The notes under the pieces were generated by a model. The model did not search any database, had not been told where the DNA came from, and saw only the letters and a program-made list of their open reading frames with translations. Shown here piece after piece: positions 1-9,275 of a stretch of 64,000 bases of DNA. Positions within the stretch are counted from its first letter, which is position 1; every line of letters begins with the position of its first letter. The DNA is from Isoetes taiwanensis. Lineage: Eukaryota > Streptophyta > Lycopodiopsida > Isoetales > Isoetaceae. The position numbers were made by a program, and so were the translations under genes. Where the stretch lies: NCBI GenBank assembly GCA_021234155.1, contig JAJEKV010000051.1, forward strand, positions 1,676,754 to 1,740,753, given 5' to 3'.

Positions 1-257
1 ATGCTTAAGTTACGAATATAGCAAAATCTTATGTTGTAGGTGAAAAGCGGGATGTTGTTGGGAAGGGGTTGCATTTACCATTCTCGGACATCCCAATTCT
101 TGAACTTGGCACAAAAGATCTTTCTTTATATCGATGTCGGAAGTCCATCCACATCTACATCACCTTTGAGAATTGCAACAACTCATAAGCAATCGGTCAC
201 GGGGACTTGGAGACCGAGGGCTACTTGGATAAAACTTGAAATTGTGGAAGGTAGGGT

Positions 258-310
258 GATTGCATTACGATTACATTACGATTACATTACGATTACATTA
301 AGATTGCATA
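258..310. repeat. 11-bp tandem repeat (GATTACATTAC)n
   Basis: About four and a half copies of an 11-bp unit GATTACATTAC, with the first and last copies altered (gattgcat). It is a simple minisatellite and lies between exon-like segments of the left-hand region. No function can be read from it. Confidence 0.85.
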
Positions 311-678
311 TGTTGTAGTTAGAGTTCACTAATGTTCAATATTTTGCGGCGAGAGGTTGTTTTCAAAAGAGATCCCAAATTTGTTGAAGCCCAGACGCTA
401 TTGTTGCGACAACAAAATTTGAAAGCCGGAAAGTAATTCTCTCTCCTTTTCAGGGGTTTCTTTATTTATTTTTTTGTATTTTGAAACTTACGTTGGCGTG
501 TTTACGATAAAATTCTTTGAAGATGTTGGTGGCGACATTGAAAGCGATCCACGAAGCTTTGTTGAAGTTCAAGTTGAGGAAAAGTCTTGTTCTTTGGCGG
601 TCGCGTGTTTCTTTTTGTCTTGCTTTCAAAACATTAGAATGAAGCACTTTCTTTACTTCAGAGACTTGCGACGATTCA

Positions 679-812
679 ATGGAGCTAGATGATGTTGAAG
701 AAGCCTTGGAGATTGCAGCCAAGGCTACTACTAAATTTATGGTCAAAGCTGATGCCAAAATAGCTGGAAAAAAGAGAGTGCAAACTAGAGCGGGGACATC
801 CATTTGCAAAAT
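679..812 (+). CDS. Possible exon upstream of the Ulp1-like segment
   Basis: An open stretch starting with ATG at 679 encodes an alanine- and lysine-rich, probably helical peptide (MELDDVEEALEIAAKATT...). It ends at a donor-like site (aaaatg/gtaattg) near 812. It lies on the same strand as the Ulp1-like exons 400 bp downstream, so it could be an N-terminal exon of that gene. I do not recognise a domain. It is listed only because the donor, the composition and the strand agree, and it may be chance. Confidence 0.22.
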
Positions 813-1200
813 GGTAATTGCTAGCTTACATTTACTTAGTTATACTTCCCCGGTAGCTTATTAGATTTTACTTTCGTTTTGCGGGTCTAAACCAACTTTG
901 GAAAGCGAGAGATTGAAAGGTATCAATTTATGCTTTATTGTCATAGATCAATTGTTAATATGACACTAACATCTTGGATCTGACAACAGAAATGATGACA
1001 AGGATAAACTTATGGAATTCACGCCATTCACGCCATTCAAGAACTGTCCGCCGACTGAAATGAAAGTGGTTGCATCTGACGTAGCAATTTTATGTGCAAC
1101 TAAAAATGAGTAGCCGCTTAGTGGATCTTTATGACAGGTAATAACCTGGTTGTAACCGAGTTGTATTTGTTGCTATTCCTTGTCTCTAATATTAACCTTA

Positions 1201-2024
1201 ATATAATCCAGGTGCTTGCATGTGACATTGCCTTCCGAGTGGAAGAGCAAAATCTTTTTTAATCATGCTTACAACTATATAAGGTTTAGAGAAGCTACCA
1301 GCAGCAAAAGAAAGGGTGAATCAGCTGAAGGATCACCCACCATCATTGAAATAATGAAATCAGGGATGAAAGGGATTGTGGTAGCTAAATGCCATCATAT
1401 CCTTGCACCTATCCTTGAGAATGACCATTTTGTGCTGGCTGTTTTTACGCTCGCACCATCGATTCAAGATCCTATCTTGCCAGCAATTCCGTCTTGAATC
1501 CTCTTACGAGGTTATCACGACGAGCGAGAAAGCAATCAAAGGGTATGTAATACTTTAAGTTGTTGCTTTGCTTTTCTTCGCTATTTCGGTTTGCTAAATT
1601 TTGTGATATGTAGGCTGCACACACAAATGTTAACCCTATCGATCGGTCAAGTATCTAGAGGTGTCGATTTCATGAAGAGAAATAATGTTAATCGGATTCA
1701 GCAAGTAGAGGTGCCACAGCAGCCCGATTTAATATCATGTGGGTTGTATGTGATGGAATTTATGCACAAATATGTTGAAGCTCTTGTCTCTGGTAGAGAT
1801 ATGGAAGTAAGTTGTATGCCTTCCCTTGTATGTACTGCATCTCATGTTCCTTTAAATATTTCTAACCTTATTTATGGATGTCACAGTTACATCTAAATGG
1901 TTCTCTCATGAATCATACATCCGCGGCGACAATTTCTAATAGATGCATGCCAATCCAAAAGAACGTAGAAATCAGCAGTCCTCTAATTTTTTATTTAAAG
2001 AAACTTCTGATTTCTGATTTATGA
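1201..2024 (+). pseudogene. Ulp1/SENP-like (C48) cysteine protease, decayed
   Basis: C48 proteases cleave SUMO or related modifiers, and plant transposons often carry such domains. The first exon-like part follows a splice acceptor (aatataatccag, ending 1212) and contains ENDHFVLAVF, matching the His region (HWVLAV) of the catalytic triad. The frame then breaks near 1450-1500: a typical follow-on (SSYEVI..SEKAIKG) lies in another frame. A donor (aaagg/gtatgt) near 1543 pairs with an acceptor (atatgtag) near 1614. The next exon has VEVPQQPDLISCGLYVMEF, the Gln...Cys active-site region, with S where the family usually has D before CG. A second intron (1807-1886) joins in frame to a tail ending at TGA 2022-2024. 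The shift near 1490 makes it a probable pseudogene. Family identification is strong; intron boundaries are inferred. Confidence 0.62.
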
Positions 2025-2365
2025 TTGAGCACAATAGAAGATACGAGAACAGAATTTGAGCTGATCATGAGTATTTTGCAAGATGAACTATGTAACAGGC
2101 TTATATCTATATATTTTTTTGTTCACATTTTGTGAACATTTCCTAATATAAGGAATGTGTAAATGACACTATCTTTGAATAGTATACTACTAATAGTATA
2201 CTTTATGACTATGTATAAGTTATAATTATGAATATAAAAAACCACCTTACCTCCAAAAAAAAAAGTTGAAAAAAAAAGATTTCTGATTTAAAGAAGCCTT
2301 GTATCCTTTTTGGTCAATCAAAACAGCTACTTGATTGTTTTTCGGTGATATGTTTTGTGACCTTG

Positions 2366-2530
2366 TACCACACCACCCCCCCTCCACCACCCACCACCAC
2401 CACCACACTCTACCACCACGACATCACACCTGATCCACAACACCACACCACCACACCCCCACCACACTCCACCACACCACACCACACACCACCACCACCA
2501 CCACCACCACCCCCACCACCCAGGTCCACC
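2366..2530. repeat. ACC/CCA-rich low-complexity tract
   Basis: About 160 bp of degenerate ACC/CCACC repeats, read as poly-Thr/His/Pro on one strand and Gly/Trp-rich on the other. The open frames through it follow from the repeat and are not genes. Confidence 0.85.
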
Positions 2531-4998
2531 ACGGAGGAGACTTAACAATGTTGGAAGCATGGATCGAGCTATGGGAGTAGCGGCCCCCAAGAAGGATGAG
2601 AATCCCAATTATCTCAAGCAGAACTAGAAAGTATTCTAATTCAGCTTAAGCGAGGAAGTTGTGCATGCAAAACAATCAACAAAGTCTTTGAAAAGCTGAG
2701 GTTTGGAGATTCAATAGCCTCAAACCATACTTTACCAATCTCTATCATAAATGGCATGAAGCGAGAAGCACATGTCTTGCTTCATTGGAGATTTCACCAA
2801 CTTCAAGCAGTGTCCTAGACACTCTTCTCACAATTTTTGGGAGCAGGACCATTCTTGATCTCACACCTGCGGGGACCTTACGGATGAATCTTGAGTCTTG
2901 AATCCCAATACCTTACGCTACAGTGTTTTTCAGCTTGCACTAAGTATAACGATCTTGGAACTATATAAACAATATATTAATGTTTGTGTTTTAATCTGGT
3001 TCATGGATCCATTATAAGGACCATGACTTTTGGACAGTATGCTTGGACATAAAAATATTTTCTGATTACATGAACATCACATTCTGATTACATTCAGTTT
3101 GCAAGTCCATGCCTTAGTGCATAGAAGTTCCTTCAACAACAGGTTAACGTATTACAGAGATTCTACAATCTCTGGCAAATTTCCCAACAACATTTCATGC
3201 CAATAGTTAGTCAGTTCATAGGCATAAGATGTGCCTTTAATCTTATGTTTGACTGGCTCCAATGGAAATCTCACCCCAATTACTGACTCGCGATAGACAA
3301 GAACTTTCTTTCCTTGAATAAGCCTGTACTTTTGATGGCAACCAGGAATCAATTCAAAGTAGTTACCAGCTATAACTTCATTACACAATAAAATTCATTT
3401 CCATAGTCATCCTTGGTGTCTTCTTCAAGGGCATGTTTCATTCATTACCTTTGGATGAGATAATAAGGGACCCTTTCATAATTATGCGGGGATGTGAATG
3501 ATGCAAAATAATCTCAACCTTACCTTTGTCTCATCCACATTGTCCCGCGTCATTTGCCCACAAGTCCTCGCCTCCTTACCCATCTTCTTCAACATTGTCC
3601 TGTTTTGTAGGCTCTAGTTTTCTCAACTCCCACACCTTACAATGATCGGCATTCTCACAAGCGGGCCAATCAAAATTGATGCATGCCTTACAAAAACATG
3701 AAAGAGATCTACACATTAACTTTGTTGGATCATTTGAATCTATGGATGATCGCAATGAAGAGATTGCACCCCTTTCAGGGAGCACATCAAATCTTTGGGA
3801 GCGGTCAATGTCGGACACCTTCAAAATACCCTTTCCACATCAGAAATTTTCTCTTCAAGAACGACATGCGGTTTACGCATTTTTTATCACTTTCCCATCC
3901 TTTTTTTTTCTTTGTTCTGCCTCAAGCCATAGTTTGGCTATGGCTCCTTCTCCGTCATGTGTGCCCTTCCCATGTCCTGAGCCAAAGAAATTCCAGTGCA
4001 TTCTGATCTTATGTTGTTGATGATACCTAGTTACATAATAGAAAGCTCTTCTGGACTTGAATTGGGCTGCACATCAGACCAAACTAAGTGGTATTTCATA
4101 TGGCCAGCACCATTTTCTCTCAGCCAATTGAGGTGCATAGTGAATGCTTTTTGTACAAAGTGAGTATCATGTATTTTGTCATCTGAAATAAAAAGTGCAC
4201 ACATTTCCTCATTTTACCACATACCTTGAACATCATTGATGTGGACCGATATCTTGATTTGTTCATTGTACCAATGTTGTGCTTGAATCTCGTTGAATGG
4301 CTTCAAAGTATAATTCTCAGAAATCAACAAGCGATAATCTGGTATCATCCGCGAAGACTCTTCATGGATTCCTTGAATTGTTTGCTCTGCCAATGTACTA
4401 CAAAGTTATGATATACAAACTTGACATATGATCAAACATGTTATCAACATATTCTTGGAGCTGCCTTTCTTGTCAATTAGCTTTAGTCTTAAATTGAAGT
4501 TCCTTTCTTGAGGGCTCATTAAACGTAACCATAGAGACTTGCCAATCAAGCGTTTGATCAATCTTCTCATTGGATTCTCTTGGACACAACTCAATTAATT
4601 GTTTCTAAATTTCCACAATCGATTTGATACATCGTAGCTTATGCCACTCGTTACTTTCTTTGCTCATCACATACCATAGCCCTCCAAAATGTGCTAACAT
4701 TATCAAATGTCATGTTCTTGGCTTGACATATCCCAGCATGAGCTTCAGCTGCGCACACACAACAATTGCACAAACTATTTTCATGGAGTCTTGACCTCAT
4801 CAAATTAAATGCACAGCATGCGGATCGATTGCTCATGTTTCATGCAACAACATGTGTTTCTTTCCTTTAGCTTTCTAATGCAAGAAGGTTTTAAGTATTC
4901 AAATTGCCTAAGCCCAATCAGAACCTCACGGATCTTGATCCACAAAATTCTGGAATAATTCAACCTGTAAAATTACAGTGAAATAAAATTAGTCACCT

Positions 4999-5032
4999 CA
5001 TTACATTACATTACATTACATTACATTACATG
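4999..5032. repeat. (CATTA)n microsatellite
   Basis: Six to seven perfect copies of the pentamer CATTA, lying in the intron-sized gap between the PTH2 exons and the catalytic part of the transposase-like gene. Confidence 0.9.
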
Positions 5033-5161
5033 CAAATCTTTTACATATTCAAGACCCTAAACTCCCACACATACATGTATATTCTGACATGAATTTTATT
5101 TCATTTACTATGAAGTCACATAATTTCTTGACAATTAATATATCTCCACAATAATTTCTTC

Positions 5162-5460
5162 TTAGTTACTGCCTACATCTACAATACATCCAGAATATAC
5201 ATGTAAACAAGTCTTTGATCCTGCTGCAATCTGCAAATAACCAGCATCCACTTTGCTTAACCAGATGTAGACATTCATCAACAAATCTTGTAAAGCTTGA
5301 TCAGGGCAGCGACAGACTATAGTTTCTCATTATACTTGTAAGGAATACAAGCTCCAACGTGTCATGCGTAATCACTTCAAATACAAACCTGTGTACGGCC
5401 TGCATCAGCTACTATGAATGTTGGAAGACCATCTTTTTCAGCTTTCATTCTAATATCTAC
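5162..5460 (-). pseudogene. Two exons of peptidyl-tRNA hydrolase 2 (C-terminal part)
   Basis: PTH2 releases tRNA from peptidyl-tRNA. One exon (about 5457 to 5389) contains GLPTFIVADAGRTQ, the signature C-terminal strand of PTH2, and ends at a donor (CACAG/GTTTGT). After a 158-bp intron with a good acceptor (TTATTTGCAG), the next exon starts IAAGSKT at 5230, exactly the residues that follow DAGRTQ in the family. The expected VLAIGPGP motif is then lost and the frame stops at 5162-5164. The N-terminal half of the enzyme was not found nearby. Both exons lie on the same strand as, and inside an intron-sized gap of, the transposase-like gene. This suggests exon capture or nested insertion. The identity is convincing; loss of function is inferred. 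Confidence 0.68.
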
Positions 5461-6309
5461 GTATTGCCATGAAATAATTTGACATTTTCATGTAGAGCAA
5501 ACTAGTGCAAACTGCATCTACATTACATTCAAAAAGTAAAGAAATCTGTTATAAACTTTACATCAGTGTTACAAAATAAAAAACATCTATATTCTGGAAA
5601 AAAAGATGCAATTACAGCTAAATTACAGTCGTACCTGTGTAATGTCAATATATTGAATTGGTTGTGTCCTCTTCTTCATGACATCTCTAATTTTTGGTGA
5701 GACCTTTGAGTTATCTAACCAAAACTGAGCAACCATATCCTTGATAGCCTGATCTATAGTATTTGTTCTTGGATTTCGACCTGCTAATGCCCACAGATTT
5801 GTTCCACCTAGTGACATTCTTTTCCTTCTCTCCACTGCTAGTTTCATATTTCTAGGATGTATTTTGAGCAACTTAGCTGCTAGTGAAGTCTTCTGTAATT
5901 CTCCTTCCTCTCCAACCACCATAGATAGTACAGAATGCTTTGCAGCAAGCTCAAATAGGAATTGCAATCTTTTGTCCTGCAATAATCTTCTTGCAAATAT
6001 ACTTTGCTGTTTTGGATTCAAATTAGATACCTCATTCATTATGAGATTTACAGCAGCATTTACCTTTCTTCTAATTGGATTTGTCACGTATCCACCCCTA
6101 CAAACCCTCTGTTTTGATTTTCTTTGCCTGCTTGTAACAGTGCTTTCCGAAACTTCATCAACAGGAGGATTGAAATCTGAACCCGATGCTGACCTCAAAG
6201 TGCTTGCATGAGAGTCCAATCCTTCTTCCATAGTTTCTTCTTCAACTGGTGCTTTAAGACATCGATCCATTCTGCAGAAAGAAGATACAACATCACGCAC
6301 AAAAATCAA

Positions 6310-7250
6310 TTATTAACCCGGTTGTATTCTTGCTTGAAGGGATTTGTATTACTGCTTGAAGGAAAGGAATTTCAATTTCTTCAAGATACATTTGTTTCTT
6401 GAAATGCATTCGATTTAGGAGCAGGTATAATCGATTCGGGGCAAGTTTTCCTTGAGGTAGAATCAGAACCATGTTTGATCGATTGAAGAAAAGTCAAAAT
6501 GTGTGCCAAGATTTGGGGAGGATTTGGTATAATCATGGAGAATATTGTACGTCAACCGCCTTTATTAATGATAGGCAACTCCATGTAAAATTCAAAATGT
6601 ACACTACAAACACTTTAACCCAGTTCAAATTTCTACATCAATATACAAAAAACTTCAATCACCCTTTCATGCTTCTACCGCCTATGGTTTATTTGTTTAA
6701 TTTATCCAGGTGTGTATTAGCGGGGATCCCGGGAGGACGACATCAAATGCGCATGGTGATCTTGACCTCCGGGATCACCATATTAATGATTCTATGCCTC
6801 TGGGATCACCATGCCAATGTTTATTTTTCTGTGGTATGGTTTTTTTTTATTAGGTCTGCCATTTGGGGATCCCAGAGGACGGTCTCATTTGCTGGTGATC
6901 CTGGAGGTGTTCAAAGTTTGGGATCCCAGAGATGTTCAAATTTAGATCGTCTGTTACAATGGTTGTAAAATGTGTGAATGGTTTCGATGTTTTTTAATGA
7001 GTTCATGTGGATCCAAATTGATAATTCAAAAGTAATTTAAGACAAGGGAAAAGGAAAGCAATTCCCACTTCAATTAACCATTAAAAACAGTGATTTGAAG
7101 TCATATTTTCAAACAGGGGGGACAATTTACATGTTCTGAACAAAAAACAACCATTTTTTTTCTTGCAGTGGAGAGAGTTCAAATCAGGGACCATTCAACA
7201 TCAACCGGGTCAGGGGCCGTGCAAACTGGTTGCTATCCTCTGGCAAGTAG
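6310..7250. other. Stretch without a recognised gene
   Basis: A 165-codon open frame at 6471-6968 shows no domain. Part of it (6720-6950) consists of repeated gggatcaccat / gggatcccagagg words, so it is probably not coding. Nothing else is supported. Confidence 0.5.
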
Positions 7251-7254
7251 AATA

Positions 7255-7565
7255 CTAGAATGTTGATTTTCCTGCAATTACACAGTCACTTAACTTATGT
7301 AACATCAACTTAAAGCCTGCCCTCAAATTGTCCATGTCTTCTTTGGCAAACCAGTCCCAGTTGATCACCATCTGTAGACAATAGAGTAAAGATGGAGAGT
7401 CCATAATCTCACTAAACAAAAAATAAAACAATTATTACTCACATCTGTCTCCTTGTTGTAGATTTCTCTGATGAATTTTTGAACATAACAAATAACATAG
7501 ATGCCACAATCCTGGTTGTTATGATGCTGTGGAGCTTCCACCTCATGAATACATCACTTAAAAAC
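7255..7565 (-). pseudogene. Second Ulp1/SENP-like (C48) protease, two C-terminal exons
   Basis: Found by reading splice signals, since no long open frame marks it. After an acceptor (ACTTGCAG), exon 7565-7443 encodes EVEAPQHHNNQDCGIYVICY, the classic Q..N..DCG active-site motif of C48 proteases with catalytic Cys. It ends at a donor (AGAT/GTGAGT). A 71-bp intron and an acceptor (TTGTCTACAG) lead to exon 7371-7255, which encodes a W-F..ED..NLR.. tail typical of the family C-terminus, then a TAG stop. Both exons stay in phase (41 and 39 codons). One in-frame TGA lies near the start of the first exon (VFK-stop-C), so the copy is probably dead. The His-containing exon was not located. The exon at 8031-8400 may belong to the same gene. 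Confidence 0.66.
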
Positions 7566-8030
7566 CTGCAAGTCAAGTCATTAGAAGACAACATTAAAAA
7601 CATAGTCTGCAAATGGCACACTCACAAAGTGATGGACCCTCGAACTGGAGCATGGAGGGGATCAAAGGAATCGAAATGCAATATGCAAGGGGCAAAACAC
7701 AAGCTACAATCAAATCAAAGAACTAGCAATGCAATAAAAAATTTGGAGTCCCAAACCCAACTTGCCTTGCATTAACCGGTATGTAGTAGAACTGTGCATA
7801 CTAGATTTTTCAATGCGCCTTACCAAACGAAGATCACAGAATTAGCTTCACAAACTGGTCACAGGTAGCACACAGCCCTGGTTTCGAACCATTTAAGAAT
7901 AGACCAAAAGTAGTAAGGTGCAGGAGGACATGGTGACAGTGTTTTTGGACCGGAATTGAGTGTGCAAGAATCTTGAAATGCTAAATCTAGCTTATTGTGT
8001 AAGAAATAGATACAAGGACTATAAACTTAC

Positions 8031-8400
8031 AGTAAATAAGCCCCTAAGCAGTCGGCATCGATCTCAGACTCCTTACAACCAAGGGCACCTCGAATAGTAG
8101 AGAATTTAAGGGCCTCTAACTTGGAGATGTGGAATTCAACATTGGATGATTTGCTGTCCATCTTCAAGAGAGGACTCCCCACATCATCGTCCAATTGGAG
8201 CTGATCGGAGCTCAACAAGCTCAAATTACCAAACAATACCTTATCTTCCAAATTACCATGGTGGCTCCTCATCCTCACCCTGGTCTCCCTTAGCCGCTCT
8301 TACTGCAATTCATGTTTTTGGGCTTCCTTTCTCCGCATCTGCAGGTTAATGAACTCGCTCTGGGCCGTGTCATCGAGAAGGTCGATAGCGTTTTGGTCAT
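8031..8400 (-). CDS. Exon of unknown protein, possibly upstream part of the Ulp1-like gene
   Basis: An open frame on the minus strand, interrupted once (TAA near 8310, itself within a donor-like TTGCA/GTAAGAG), encodes a charged, coiled-coil-like stretch (AQSEFINLQMRRKEAQKHEL). An acidic serine-rich part (LSLLSSDQLQLDDDVGSPLL) follows. It ends at a strong donor (TTACT/GTAAGTTT) at 8029-8030. It lies directly between the LINE insertion and the Ulp1-like exons on the same strand, so it may be an N-terminal exon of that protease gene. No domain is recognised. Confidence 0.4.
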
Positions 8401-8439
8401 ATGCCTTGCTCTGCTGCTACCCTTGCCCTCTGGATTTTT

Positions 8440-9205
8440 TTGGTGAAATTGTGGCTAAATTTGTGTGCAGCTCAAGGCACAAAGGGGGGTACTGCTCTAT
8501 TGTGGAGGGGGCAAAATGTAGTACTCCAATTCAGGGGCACAAATGGGAGATGGCAGGCAGTGATTTTTGAGACACAGGGATGTAGGTGGGGTCTTCTCAA
8601 CATCTACGCTTCTAATAAGCCGGCTGAAAGGGCCATAATGTGGAAAGAGATTGAGACCTGGATCCTACAGCAAGAAGTGGAAAATTGGCTCTTGGGTGGA
8701 GATCTAAATATGACCGATATCTGGGATCAGAAAATCAGACTCCACAGGAACCTGTCAGCTGAAGAAAATGCTTCATGGAACTCCTTAATTGTCAATGTGG
8801 GCTTTGCTTTGATCCCGCCTTCTAACACATCCTTCTCTTGGTCCAATAAACAGAAGGGACATGATCGGGTGTATTGTTTGCTTGACAGATTCTACTTGGC
8901 CAACAAGTCGGCCGGGTTTCCTAGGCGGATGCTTTGTTGAAGGGGATTTGGCTTTCACCCAGTCTGACCATGTTCCGCAAAAGCTCACCTTCCGAACCTT
9001 TTTAGTGTCCCATCCTCCGGAGAATGGGTTGCCAAGTATGAAGGCCTGGATTCAGTGGGTCGGGATGATTAAGGCTTGGATTAAAAATTGGGGTCGAGAT
9101 AGGGCTAAAGAGTTTAAAAGATCAAAAAATACTATATATGACCAACTCAGAATCACAAAGCAAGATCTTCTAACAGACCTTTTAATGTTACCCTTCATTC
9201 TTTAG
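8440..9205 (+). pseudogene. LINE endonuclease domain (EEP/APE type), frameshifted
   Basis: This domain nicks target DNA to prime reverse transcription. Visible family motifs are WLLGGDLNMTD (the GDFN catalytic region), SFSWSNKQKG and LLDRFYLAN (TWSN..LDRF). After a frameshift near 8880-8940 comes AFTQSDHVPQ, the catalytic SDH motif. The N-terminal catalytic Asn and Glu motifs are missing. The frame changes at least twice, so no endonuclease could be made. Confidence 0.8.
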
Positions 9206-9275
9206 AAGCGGACCTTGAGGCCGAGCTAAGGCTATCGAAGAGGAAGAGAAGGGGCAATTGTGAGATCAAAACAAA

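Larger units (their letters stand above)
3152..6309 (-). pseudogene. DDE-transposase-like gene of an unnamed family, decayed
   Basis: The first exon (6309 to 5635) encodes a 220-residue lysine-rich region ending QPIQYIDITQ at a donor (CACAG/GTACG). Coding resumes after an acceptor at 4965-4966 (TTACAG), with a Cys cluster (RNTCCCMKHEQ, ~4855) and WHKLRC (~4640). It continues with LVDFSENYT and QAQHWYNEQ (~4270-4330), HLVWSD (~4085), AAQFKSRRAF (~4065), GSGHGKGTHDGEGA (~3970), DIDRSQ (~3815) and CRSLSCFCKAC (~3700). A C-terminal piece with GVRFPLEPV lies at 3388-3152. From memory of the family, this order (DFAENY.., SDG..Q.K.R..F, HGKG..DG.G, CFC..C) is a conserved layout whose acidic residues could form a DDE triad. 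Several stops and frameshifts (for example a TAA near 4215 and a shift after VWSD) show it is not functional. I have no family name that I trust. Confidence 0.6.

Noticed and set aside
2327-2608. Gly/Trp-rich and Pro/Thr/His-rich open frames
   Set aside because: Produced by the ACC repeat; both strands are open across it.
4183-4224. A 42-bp GT..AG intron in the transposase-like gene
   Set aside because: Too short for a plant intron, and reading through it keeps the family-like sequence with a single stop, so a point stop is the simpler explanation.
6471-6968. 165-codon open frame
   Set aside because: No domain, and part of it is made of repeated gggatc words; composition does not resemble coding sequence.
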